13,321 nucleotides of DNA. Source: Planctomycetales bacterium. GTDB lineage: Bacteria; Planctomycetota; Phycisphaerae; SM23-33. The stretch lies in assembly GCA_030631125.1 (NCBI GenBank), contig DAOVLS010000029.1, positions 1 to 13,321 of the forward strand, in the 5' to 3' direction. Made by a program: the position numbers and the translations under genes. The notes under the pieces are model-generated. The model saw only the letters and a list, made by a program, of their open reading frames with translations. It was not told the DNA's origin and did not search any database. Positions 6,556 through 12,960 of the stretch are shown here, in pieces; the stretch's first letter is position 1; the number at the start of each line of letters is the position of its first letter.

Positions 6556-6577
6556 TGCCGCCCCAAAGGACGGCATC
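6554..6577 (+). terminator. Hairpin at the end of the DUF3800 module
   Basis: Arms GATGCCG (6554-6560) and CGGCATC (6571-6577) pair perfectly, and two further C-G pairs follow one mismatch inside, leaving loop CAAA. It begins in the stop codon of the 166-aa gene. Only a weak pyrimidine stretch (GTTACTCCTTC) follows, so it may be a weak or Rho-assisted terminator or an mRNA-stabilising 3' hairpin. Confidence 0.45.
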
Positions 6578-6616
6578 GTTACTCCTTCTACACATGGTAG
6601 ATGAGATATTATTATA

Positions 6617-6666
6617 ATCGGGCACATTAACATAAAAGTCAAGAGAAATGTGCTTCACCCCCCGAT
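6617..6666. repeat. Nested inverted repeat in the intergenic AT-rich stretch
   Basis: ATCGGG (6617-6622) pairs with CCCGAT (6661-6666). Inside it GCACATT (6622-6628) pairs with AATGTGC (6647-6653); the two stems share G6622 and are offset by a 7-base bulge on the right side. It lies in the gap between the convergent ends of the 166-aa gene and vapC (6556-6721). It may act as a convergent-transcription barrier or be the remnant of a mobile-element end. Nothing else recognisable lies in this gap. Confidence 0.35.
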
Positions 6667-6721
6667 GAATAGGGGTACTTGTACGCTACATGTGTATTTA
6701 TACCAAGCAGTTATAGCGAAA

Positions 6722-7144
6722 CTAACCCTGCAAAAAAATCTCCGGCGCGATAATTTTCAGCGTCGGGAAGTAGGTGCGGTATCGGGCGACGTCGCGTGTG
6801 ATGAGGGGCATTTTTTCGATGGCGGCATGTGCGCCGATGAAGAAATCCGGCAGAGTTGAGCGTTTCGGGCCGCCGCGCCGACGGTATTTCATAAAGCATT
6901 TGCCGGCCAGGAACGCCGCCGCCGGCGGGATCGGTCTGCGAAGGAACTTATCGGCGGGCAGGGCCGCGTCCAGGTCCTCGATCCGGTCGAATCCGATAGA
7001 CACTTCCGCGTAAATAATCGGATTTATCACGAGCGAATGGTCTTCGGCGTATTCTTCGATAATCCCGGCCGAGAAGGCGAACCATTCGGCGTCTTCGGTA
7101 AGGACGTCCAGCAGGATGTTCGAGTCGATTATGACTTCGGCCAT
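6722..7144 (-). CDS. vapC: VapC family PIN-domain ribonuclease toxin
   Basis: A 140-residue PIN-domain toxin; VapC enzymes are Mg-dependent RNases that usually cut tRNA or rRNA. The four acidic active-site positions are visible: D7 in VIIDSNILLDVL, E47 in IIYAEVSIGF, D100 in STLPDFFIGAHA and D118 in PLITRDVARY. Length and order of motifs are normal, so the toxin looks intact. Two ATGs are adjacent. The second (7144-7142) is preferred because GAGG lies 6 bases upstream of it but only 3 from the first (7147). With the second start the gene overlaps the vapB stop by one base (TGATG). It is encoded directly after vapB and converges on the DUF3800 module. No clear terminator follows its stop. Confidence 0.93.
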   Translation of the reverse strand: MAEVIIDSNILLDVLTEDAEWFAFSAGIIEEYAEDHSLVINPIIYAEVSIGFDRIEDLDAALPADKFLRRPIPPAAAFLAGKCFMKYRRRGGPKRSTLPDFFIGAHAAIEKMPLITRDVARYRTYFPTLKIIAPEIFLQG

Positions 7145-7371
7145 CATTCACCTCGCGTCAGCGCCATGATCTGGTCGGTGGACATTTTCTTCGTAGCCCG
7201 CCCCCGCATGTCCGAAACCACCCTGCTTCCCCGCCTGCGGCGCCCCGGAGACTTCCGGAGAACCACCTGCTTGCCGGAAATGGCAAAGTCCACTTCCGTA
7301 TCGGGCAGCAGTTTCATCTTCCGGCGGATGTCAACAGGGATCGTTACCTGACCCTTGGCGGTAATCTTCAT
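7144..7371 (-). CDS. vapB: VapB family antitoxin, AbrB/SpoVT type
   Basis: A 75-residue antitoxin. MKITAKGQVTIPVDIRRKMK and LLPDTEVDFAISGKQVVLRK form the AbrB/MazE swapped-hairpin DNA-binding domain (about residues 1-42). A very basic linker follows (SPGRRRRGSR), and the C-terminal tail ends MSTDQIMALTRGE, the pattern seen in VapB tails that insert into the VapC active site. As a dimer it should bind its own promoter and, with VapC, repress it. The start has GGGAGA six bases upstream. An inverted repeat at 7419-7442 next to a TATAAT box is a good candidate for its operator. Confidence 0.93.
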   Translation of the reverse strand: MKITAKGQVTIPVDIRRKMKLLPDTEVDFAISGKQVVLRKSPGRRRRGSRVVSDMRGRATKKMSTDQIMALTRGE

Positions 7372-7395
7372 AGCGATTCTCCCGACTCATAAGAC

Positions 7396-7442
7396 ATTAT
7401 ATAATTCCCACCCACCTTATTCTTACATTTATAAGTAAGAAT
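7396..7442 (-). promoter_or_regulatory. vapBC promoter and likely VapB operator
   Basis: On the minus strand TATAAT lies at 7401-7396, 24 bases before the vapB ATG. Overlapping the expected -35 position is a perfect inverted repeat, ATTCTTAC (7419-7426) and GTAAGAAT (7435-7442), around an 8-base AT centre. The -35 sequence itself is poor (AAGAAT), as is common where an operator covers it. AbrB-type antitoxins bind such AT-rich palindromes, so autoregulation is likely. Confidence 0.6.
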
Positions 7443-7540
7443 TTCAAGTAATAAATCCTGCTCAAACTGACCGATTTCATAGTGGGTGGTAAATCGTCGC
7501 CGTAAAGTTCTGATTTAATTATCCCGCTGGATAACTTAAC

Positions 7541-7710
7541 ATGCAAGCCCTCGATGAGGGCGGTCGTTTTTAGCCCAGGCCGGGAGGCCAGGGTTCGGAT
7601 ATGCGTATTTTTTCAAGCCCCGATGGGGCTTGATTTCTGTAACATCATCGTGCCCCAGGGCTTGCTTTTAGCTGCGCCCTGGGCTAAAAACGACCGCCCC
7701 AACGGGGCTA
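7541..7710. repeat. Hairpin-rich dispersed element with 22-bp inverted repeats
   Basis: This accounts for most of the non-coding stretch 7372-7757. A 22-base perfect inverted repeat runs from 7558-7579 to 7678-7699, its arm starting GGGCGGTCGTTTTTAGCCC. Smaller stem-loops are GCCCTC-GAT-GAGGGC (7547-7561), CAAGCCCC-GAT-GGGGCTTG (7614-7632), CCCAGGGC/GCCCTGGG (7654-7661 and 7676-7683) and CCCC-AAC-GGGG (7697-7707). Some compete with the long pairing, so two alternative folds exist. I recognise the phrase GGGCTAAAAACGACCGCCCC as a common planctomycete non-coding repeat. No transposase is present. From 7443 to 7540 I see only AT-rich sequence and an isolated GTGGGTGG (7482-7489) complementary to 7408-7415. 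Confidence 0.7.
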
Positions 7711-7740
7711 AAAACGCCCATCTCTTCGAGCTGCACCGGC

Positions 7741-7765
7741 CGAAATAAACTCGCGTTTTATTTCG
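7741..7765 (-). other. Hairpin over the stop codon of the large secreted-protein gene
   Basis: CGAAATAAA (7741-7749) pairs with TTTATTTCG (7757-7765), enclosing the TAA stop of the large gene (7760-7758). The stem is AT-rich and not followed by a T-tract on the minus strand, so it is a weak terminator at best. Together with the element at 7541-7710 it would leave the 3' end of the transcript heavily folded. Confidence 0.3.
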
Positions 7766-10700
7766 CGGGTTTGCTATTTTTTTGCGGGGATGGTTTTTCG
7801 AATGGCGGGCTGTGGGCGTTCAGTCTCAAGGCAATTGAGGTTGCGATTCTGCGTGTCTGGAGTTGGAGCGAGCCGACATAGTTACCACGGCCGGTTACGC
7901 GAACAAGGACGTTTTTCTTCGTAAATATGATCTCGTCGCTAAAACTATACCGTGTATTGTCGTCAGTCGCCCTGGATGTGTTAACCTTGCCGTGATACCG
8001 GACAGCCCACTCGACGCCACCGATAGAGATTGACCTGCAGGTCCATCCCTTGTTGCCGGAATATCGTTCGCGGGCTTCCTTTATCGCATCCGCCCACGTC
8101 TCCTTACTAGAGGGGGATTCCGCCTGCACATACACTCTGTAGCTCTCTGACCATTTTCTCTCTGTGCCCTTGCTGCCGTACCTGTACGTACCTTCTCCTC
8201 GCAGGGTATAAGACCGGTTGAGGAGGTGTTTCTCGTTCCCCGGTTTGCTCATCTTGAGCGTCAGGCCACTCGGGCTGGGCTTGTATCGCCGAACGTCCCA
8301 ATAGTAATTAGCGAACGAGTATTTTTCAAACTGCGCCGCTTCGGCGATGGCTTCGGTGGCGACGGCGGTGGCGATGTCCGCTCGTTCCGCGACCGCGGCT
8401 GCGACCACACGTTTCATCGCAGGCGCGAACTTGTGCTCGGGGAAATTCTTTTCGAGGTTGGAGGCGTAGTTGGCAAAACCCAGCCTGCCTACCTGAAGGG
8501 CTGTGGACACAGCAACATGCACCCTCATCGCGCCGATGCCGACGTAGCAAATGTATCGGTCCCAGACCATCTTCCGTTTGTCATAGGTGTTGATAATATG
8601 TTTTTCCACGCCGGCAAGAGAAATATCGCCGAGTCCTACCGATTTGAATGACGGGTGCTTCTGGCCAAATTTCTCCATTGTCTCCACAAGGACTGTATTT
8701 AGTCCGTCGGCGTTGCGATACCCCCAGTGCGCACCACTGGCGCTCACGTGTAACTGGTGCCACACCCAATATGGCTCGTTCTGCTCCGGTTCGTCGGCGT
8801 CCCTTACGCCGTTTTTGTTCGCATCGTACCAGAACCGCACCGTGCCTTTCCCGGCGAGCCTGCAATATTTGTACATTTGCGGCTTGCCCGGTGGTGGCAG
8901 GTTGTCCTTTAGTAACTTAGTCGCTTCATGCCACTCGAATCCGAACCTCGGCGGGTGAGACTTGTCTTTGCTGCCAAAACCGAATTCAATATCTTGTTCC
9001 ATTTTCTTCCAGGTCAGGTTTTCCAGTTGCTTCTTCGAGAGTTTTCGCAGTTTTTTCGGCTTGGGTTTGGCTGTAGCGGTCGTTTCGGGAAGTTCGCCGA
9101 TTAATGATTTCAGGTGTTCGATCTGTTTGCGGGCGAGTGCCATTGCCTGCTCTGCCTGCTCGGCGGGGGTTTTCAATGTTTCCATCGCGCGGAGTGCGGC
9201 CTCGCCGGCCTGGCGTGTTGCGGTAAAATCGCTTTCGGGCGGCAGTTCCTCTTTGTTCCATCCTGACAGCGAATCCAGCAGGCTGTGCATTTTCGCGGAC
9301 TTGTCCGAAAAATCGCCCCTGGTCCGTTTGTCGATACGGGTCGAAGCGACGCGGCTTCGGATTCGCTCAAGTTGATTCGCCTGCTGAGAACCGACCTTGG
9401 TCCTGTTAATCAGGAAGTACTCGGTCCCCTTTTTGATCCTGGCCTTTTGCTCGTTGAAGAGTTTTATCGTTTCGGTCAGGGCGGCCGACGCCCTGTCGAA
9501 GGCCGACGTAGCCGAGGCGACCCCGCCGGACATTGACTGCATTATGGCAAGGTTTGCGATTATCTTCGCACGAGCGGCCTGAATCTGTTGCAACGTTTCA
9601 TCCGCACCGGAGAGGGCCTCCAGTTCGCCGAGCGTCTTGAGGGCGCGGCCGTACCTGTCCTGTGTCCTTTCGAACAGCGAAATGATGAATCCCGCCTGCG
9701 TTTGGAAGGCTTGTTCCGAGAGTTTTCCAGCGGTTCTTTCAGCCAGGACGTTGCCGGCGGATTCCACGTGCTTTTCGGCGGCTTTTGTAATCTCGTCCAG
9801 TTCGGCTGCGAGTTTCCCGACGGCCTCATCGCCGAGAGCGCCCGTCGTTGAGGCCTTCCCGATAGTCTCGGCCTTGTTGCGGAGCGATTTGAGAGCATCG
9901 ACCTCCTTACGGTACTGCACGATCCGCTTCGGTAGCGATTCTCGCAGCCTCATTGACCCGGCGAAGAGTTTCTCCATCGTACCGGCCTGGATTTTGGCCC
10001 TTTGGGCAATACCGGAGAGTGTCTTCGCCATTGCCCTTGCGCCGCTGATGGCCTGGGCGAGGTTCTGGCCTTGCTGGATTTTGTTCTCGACCCGGGTGGT
10101 ATGGAGGTTGTACAAGTCGCCGGTAAGTCCGATGGAGGCTTCGGCCAGTTCGTAACAGGAAATCGCGTCGCCTATCCCCGGAAGCACCTTCGCGCCTTGA
10201 TAGGTTCCCACAGCCGTTCCGCGGGCGATCGCCTCCATGACGATCATCGTCCTTACGCGCGGGCTGTCGAGGTCGTAGCCCAGGCGTTTGTACTTTTCCA
10301 GGCTCTTTTTGAACTGGTCCTTTGACGCGTTTATGGTCGCCTTTTCAGCGTTCCACGCGGCGGTGATACCGGTGAGATTAAGGGCGGCGTTGACGGTCAT
10401 GTTCGCCTGCGAAAACGGTCTGCCCTCTCTCTTGGCGGCGGCCTCTTCCTCCGCGTAGGCGTCCACAATGGCGAGCGCCTTACCGACAGTTGAAATCCGC
10501 GAGTTGACCTTCGAGTAATCCTTACCGCTTTTGACCTTCGAGTAATCCCGATCGCTTTTGGCCTTCACGACTTTAAGGGAAACCTTTTCGTTCTTTGTTG
10601 TGCGCTTCAGGTTACTCGCCTCGCTCTTGCCACGAGCGGGCTTCTTGACTCTGGCCTGAAGTTTGGGGCCGAGACGCAAAGGAAGCTCCAATGGAGATCC

Positions 10701-11012
10701 GGGTCGATATTTTTTTCCGCCGGTTTTGGTTTTCTTGACGGCATCGTTTCCGGAGATAGTCTTTCTGCCGGTTACTTTTTTGTTTACGTCCCCGAGCTGC
10801 TTCTTGACGCCGTCGGGAACGGGCGCATCACCCTTCTTGAACAACTTATCGGAAAGGCCTGCTTTGCTGTCTATCCACGCATCCTTATTGCTGTCGGTTT
10901 CCTTGTCGGCGTTTTGGGCCTGCAGCCCAGGTGAGTTCGGCAGACATACCACAGCCAAAAGTCCTATCCAGGCCGACCTGCGAAGCGTCTGTGTCCAAAG
11001 AGAGGTCTTCAT
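7758..11012 (-). CDS. Large secreted protein of unknown family (1084 aa)
   Basis: I do not recognise this protein. Residues 1-32 look like a Sec signal peptide: basic start (RR at 11-12), hydrophobic core SAWIGLLAVVCLP, probable cleavage after LQA. Residues about 40-170 are very lysine-rich and disordered, with a duplicated DYSKV motif from a 27-base tandem repeat. Residues about 170-660 are alanine-, lysine- and glutamate-rich and largely helical, likely coiled coil, with one less polar glycine-containing patch GAKVLPGIGDAISCYELAEA. Residues about 690-1084 look globular and contain an EF-hand-like loop, D730-A-N-K-N-G-V-R-D738-A-D-E741. The C-terminus ends in a basic, proline-rich tail. AAAGGA precedes the ATG by 7 bases. 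The ATG overlaps the stop of the TPR lipoprotein gene, so the two products probably act together in the periplasm or at the cell surface. Confidence 0.85.
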   Translation of the reverse strand: MKTSLWTQTLRRSAWIGLLAVVCLPNSPGLQAQNADKETDSNKDAWIDSKAGLSDKLFKKGDAPVPDGVKKQLGDVNKKVTGRKTISGNDAVKKTKTGGKKYRPGSPLELPLRLGPKLQARVKKPARGKSEASNLKRTTKNEKVSLKVVKAKSDRDYSKVKSGKDYSKVNSRISTVGKALAIVDAYAEEEAAAKREGRPFSQANMTVNAALNLTGITAAWNAEKATINASKDQFKKSLEKYKRLGYDLDSPRVRTMIVMEAIARGTAVGTYQGAKVLPGIGDAISCYELAEASIGLTGDLYNLHTTRVENKIQQGQNLAQAISGARAMAKTLSGIAQRAKIQAGTMEKLFAGSMRLRESLPKRIVQYRKEVDALKSLRNKAETIGKASTTGALGDEAVGKLAAELDEITKAAEKHVESAGNVLAERTAGKLSEQAFQTQAGFIISLFERTQDRYGRALKTLGELEALSGADETLQQIQAARAKIIANLAIMQSMSGGVASATSAFDRASAALTETIKLFNEQKARIKKGTEYFLINRTKVGSQQANQLERIRSRVASTRIDKRTRGDFSDKSAKMHSLLDSLSGWNKEELPPESDFTATRQAGEAALRAMETLKTPAEQAEQAMALARKQIEHLKSLIGELPETTATAKPKPKKLRKLSKKQLENLTWKKMEQDIEFGFGSKDKSHPPRFGFEWHEATKLLKDNLPPPGKPQMYKYCRLAGKGTVRFWYDANKNGVRDADEPEQNEPYWVWHQLHVSASGAHWGYRNADGLNTVLVETMEKFGQKHPSFKSVGLGDISLAGVEKHIINTYDKRKMVWDRYICYVGIGAMRVHVAVSTALQVGRLGFANYASNLEKNFPEHKFAPAMKRVVAAAVAERADIATAVATEAIAEAAQFEKYSFANYYWDVRRYKPSPSGLTLKMSKPGNEKHLLNRSYTLRGEGTYRYGSKGTERKWSESYRVYVQAESPSSKETWADAIKEARERYSGNKGWTCRSISIGGVEWAVRYHGKVNTSRATDDNTRYSFSDEIIFTKKNVLVRVTGRGNYVGSLQLQTRRIATSIALRLNAHSPPFEKPSPQKNSKPAK
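10504..10557. repeat. 27-base tandem duplication inside the secreted-protein gene
   Basis: Two adjacent 27-base units (10504-10530 and 10531-10557) both begin with TTGACCTTCGAGTAATCC and end with CGCTT; they differ only in a short middle part. A third, decayed copy may begin at 10558 (TTGGCCTTC). The unit is a multiple of three and encodes nine residues containing DYSKV, so copy number can change without shifting the frame. Confidence 0.8.
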
Positions 11013-11830
11013 TTGGCGATCCTTTCTTTCATTTGTTCAGCCTGTACGGCAAGCAGAGAATCGTCGGGCGCCGCTTTAATCACACCTTCGACAATCGCCA
11101 GGGACTGGGTCTTCTTTCCGGTTTCGGCCTGAAGCGTCGCCAGAAGCAACGAGACGGCGTGGTTGTCCGGATGGTTACGGCTTGCGTCTTCGAGCAACTT
11201 GATTCCTCGGTCGAGTTTGCCGCTCTCCAGCGCGATCATCGCGATCTGCGTGGCTCCGCGAAAGACCTGGTCGCCCTGCCCCGATAGTCGTTGTGAGGCG
11301 AACGCGAAGGCGGCGTCGTAATTTCCCAGCCGGCGGTAGGCGTCTGAAATCCGCGAGGCCAGGCCGTCATTTTTCGGATCGCCTGAAAGGGCGTCTTCGT
11401 ACAGGTCTATCGCAAGGCAGATAGAGACATCCCGGCCAAGTTGGACGTAAGCGTCACCGAGGTCCACTTTGTACAGATTGTTGTCGGGATCGTTTCGGAC
11501 GGCATCCTCGAGCAGAACCAGGGCGTCGTCCCTTGCGATCGGGTCCTGGCTTTCGAGAGATGCGGAAAAAAGTGAGGCGCCGAGATTGTGCATCTCGACG
11601 GCGGCAGCCTTGTCCGGCCCCCCGGCATCCGGGGCGGGTTTGGATAAGGCCGGAGTTTGATTCTTTTCGGATGTTTTTTGGTCGCTGTCCGACGATTCGT
11701 CCTTGCTGCAGGCGATGCCGGTTACAGCAATGGCTAACGCCAACAGCACACCGGTAGAGACGACGGTAAAAGTACGTCGGCGCTCACCGGAATCATCGAA
11801 ACCGCCAACCGGGAATTGTTTATCGGGCAT
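11009..11830 (-). CDS. TPR-repeat lipoprotein
   Basis: A 273-residue envelope protein. A basic stretch (ERRRT, 16-20) precedes a hydrophobic segment (FTVVSTGVLLALAIAVTGIA, 21-40) that ends at C41, a plausible though not perfect lipobox (GIAC). A charged, serine-rich linker follows. From about residue 78 come tetratricopeptide-like helical pairs: ALVLLEDAVRNDPDN, LGDAYVQLGRD with LYEDALSGDPKND, ISDAYRRLGNYDAAFAFA, QIAMIALESGKLDRGIKLLEDA and LLATLQAETGKKTQSLAIVE. TPRs bind other proteins, so a scaffold role for the 1084-aa partner is likely. The start at 11830 has GGAG seven bases upstream; the frame also allows an ATG at 11872, but that would add 14 unconvincing residues. Its stop overlaps the partner's ATG by 4 bases. 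It could alternatively be a single-pass membrane protein. Confidence 0.82.
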   Translation of the reverse strand: MPDKQFPVGGFDDSGERRRTFTVVSTGVLLALAIAVTGIACSKDESSDSDQKTSEKNQTPALSKPAPDAGGPDKAAAVEMHNLGASLFSASLESQDPIARDDALVLLEDAVRNDPDNNLYKVDLGDAYVQLGRDVSICLAIDLYEDALSGDPKNDGLASRISDAYRRLGNYDAAFAFASQRLSGQGDQVFRGATQIAMIALESGKLDRGIKLLEDASRNHPDNHAVSLLLATLQAETGKKTQSLAIVEGVIKAAPDDSLLAVQAEQMKERIAK

Positions 11831-11917
11831 TATCCTGCTCCTACCAGAGGCACTTATCGCCTCTATCGGCAATCGGGGAGCACAAAGGCACTAAAACACA
11901 AGAAATGCCGGAGCAAT

Positions 11918-11931
11918 ACCTGCGGGCAGGT
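11918..11931. other. Short palindrome in the divergent intergenic region
   Basis: ACCTGC-GG-GCAGGT is a perfect 6-bp inverted repeat in the 214 bases between the lipoprotein start and the deacetylase-like gene. It could be an operator shared by the two divergent units, but so short a palindrome can also occur by chance. Confidence 0.25.
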
Positions 11932-11970
11932 CAAACCGGACTGGACCGACACCCGGCGATTGCTTTTTAT

Positions 11971-11999
11971 TTGACTTGTAGCCGCCAAAAACATATGGG
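11971..11999 (+). promoter_or_regulatory. Candidate promoter of the deacetylase/amidohydrolase operon
   Basis: TTGACT (11971-11976) and TATGGG (11994-11999) are separated by 17 bases and lie 45 bases before the ATG at 12045. The -35 is close to consensus and the -10 is moderate. Nothing else in the 172 bases before the gene fits as well. Confidence 0.4.
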
Positions 12000-12044
12000 A
12001 TACGGTTTGCGCCGGAGATTATCAAAAGCAACAGGAGAAGCCCT

Positions 12045-12959
12045 ATGGCTGACAAGACGTTTGTAAGTTTCTTTCTGGACGATGTCGGGCCTTACGCCAC
12101 CGGCGCCGTGGGTAAGGAAAAGGAACTGACCCCAATCGACGGCGGTGCGCTGAAGGAGTTTCTGGAGTACCTGAAGGACAAAGGTTTGGCCGGGGCCGTC
12201 TCGGTGATTCCCGGATGGGCCGGCGCGCTGCTGACAAAGCCCAAGAACGACCACGAACGGAAGTTCGCCGAAGTGGTGGGGACGTTCGGGGACTATCCGG
12301 TCGATCCGCACATGGAGATTATGACGCACGGGCCGTTGTTTGATTTTTCCAAAATGGCCCCGGCCGATGACGGACGAAACGAGATGGACTGGCTTGACGA
12401 TCATTCCGTCTCGCTCGATGAGTGCCGGGACTATTTCCTCAGTACGATAAAGGTCGGGCGCGAACTGGGCGTCTGCTATACGGGCCTGTCAACGCCCGGG
12501 ACGCACCCGCAGATGAACCCGAACGTCTGGGAGGCGCTGCTTGATTTGTCCGAGGCCGGCGAGTTCCCGTCCGAGGCGATTCCCGCATTCGTAACCATCG
12601 AGGAAGGACCGGACATCTTCGAGCCGAGAGCAAAGGTTACGCGCGACCGATTCGCCATCTATGACATGCCTTCAGGCGTCTGGGACCACATCGCCTCCTG
12701 GCGCAACAGCCCCGATTGGAACAGCGCCGACCACTACCTCGACGCTGACGGCAACGGACACCTGGCTGCGATAATCAAGGCCGAATCGCCCGTAGCAATC
12801 TTCCACATGCACTGGCAGGGGTTGAACCCGCAGACCGGACTTGGATGGAAGATTTTTGTCGAGATGATCGACAGGTTAATGAACATTTACGGCGACCGAA
12901 TCGTCTGGCGTAAGCCCAGCGAAATCGCAGCCGACTTCAATCAGAAAAGAAAGGTATAA
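12045..12959 (+). CDS. Polysaccharide-deacetylase-like protein
   Basis: A 304-residue cytoplasmic protein resembling the NodB/polysaccharide deacetylase superfamily, a deformed beta/alpha barrel that removes acyl groups from sugars using a metal. FVSFFLDDVGP (6-16) provides the early D-D pair (D12, D13) equivalent to the catalytic base and metal aspartate. DPHMEIMTHGPLFDF (87-101) contributes H89 and H95, which could be metal ligands. TGLSTPGTHPQMNPN (146-160) and FHMHWQGLNP near residue 275 are further loop motifs. The classical HxxxH spacing is not exact, so activity on a polysaccharide is uncertain. There is no signal peptide, so a small intracellular substrate is more likely. AGGAG lies seven bases before the ATG. 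The next gene starts one base after its stop, so the two are cotranscribed. Confidence 0.72.
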   Translation: MADKTFVSFFLDDVGPYATGAVGKEKELTPIDGGALKEFLEYLKDKGLAGAVSVIPGWAGALLTKPKNDHERKFAEVVGTFGDYPVDPHMEIMTHGPLFDFSKMAPADDGRNEMDWLDDHSVSLDECRDYFLSTIKVGRELGVCYTGLSTPGTHPQMNPNVWEALLDLSEAGEFPSEAIPAFVTIEEGPDIFEPRAKVTRDRFAIYDMPSGVWDHIASWRNSPDWNSADHYLDADGNGHLAAIIKAESPVAIFHMHWQGLNPQTGLGWKIFVEMIDRLMNIYGDRIVWRKPSEIAADFNQKRKV

Positions 12960-12960
12960 A

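Noticed and set aside
6292..6658. Minus-strand open frames opposite the 166-aa gene
   Set aside because: No motif or ribosome binding site; the plus-strand gene is supported by ATGA coupling to DUF3800.
7541..7710. CRISPR-like array
   Set aside because: The repeats are inverted and of different lengths, with no regular spacer pattern and no cas genes.
7554..7748. 64-codon plus-strand open frame
   Set aside because: It is a translation of the non-coding hairpin element; such frames are common artefacts of this repeat.
11831..11872. Upstream ATG for the TPR lipoprotein
   Set aside because: No good ribosome binding site is seen for it, whereas GGAG lies seven bases before the ATG at 11830.
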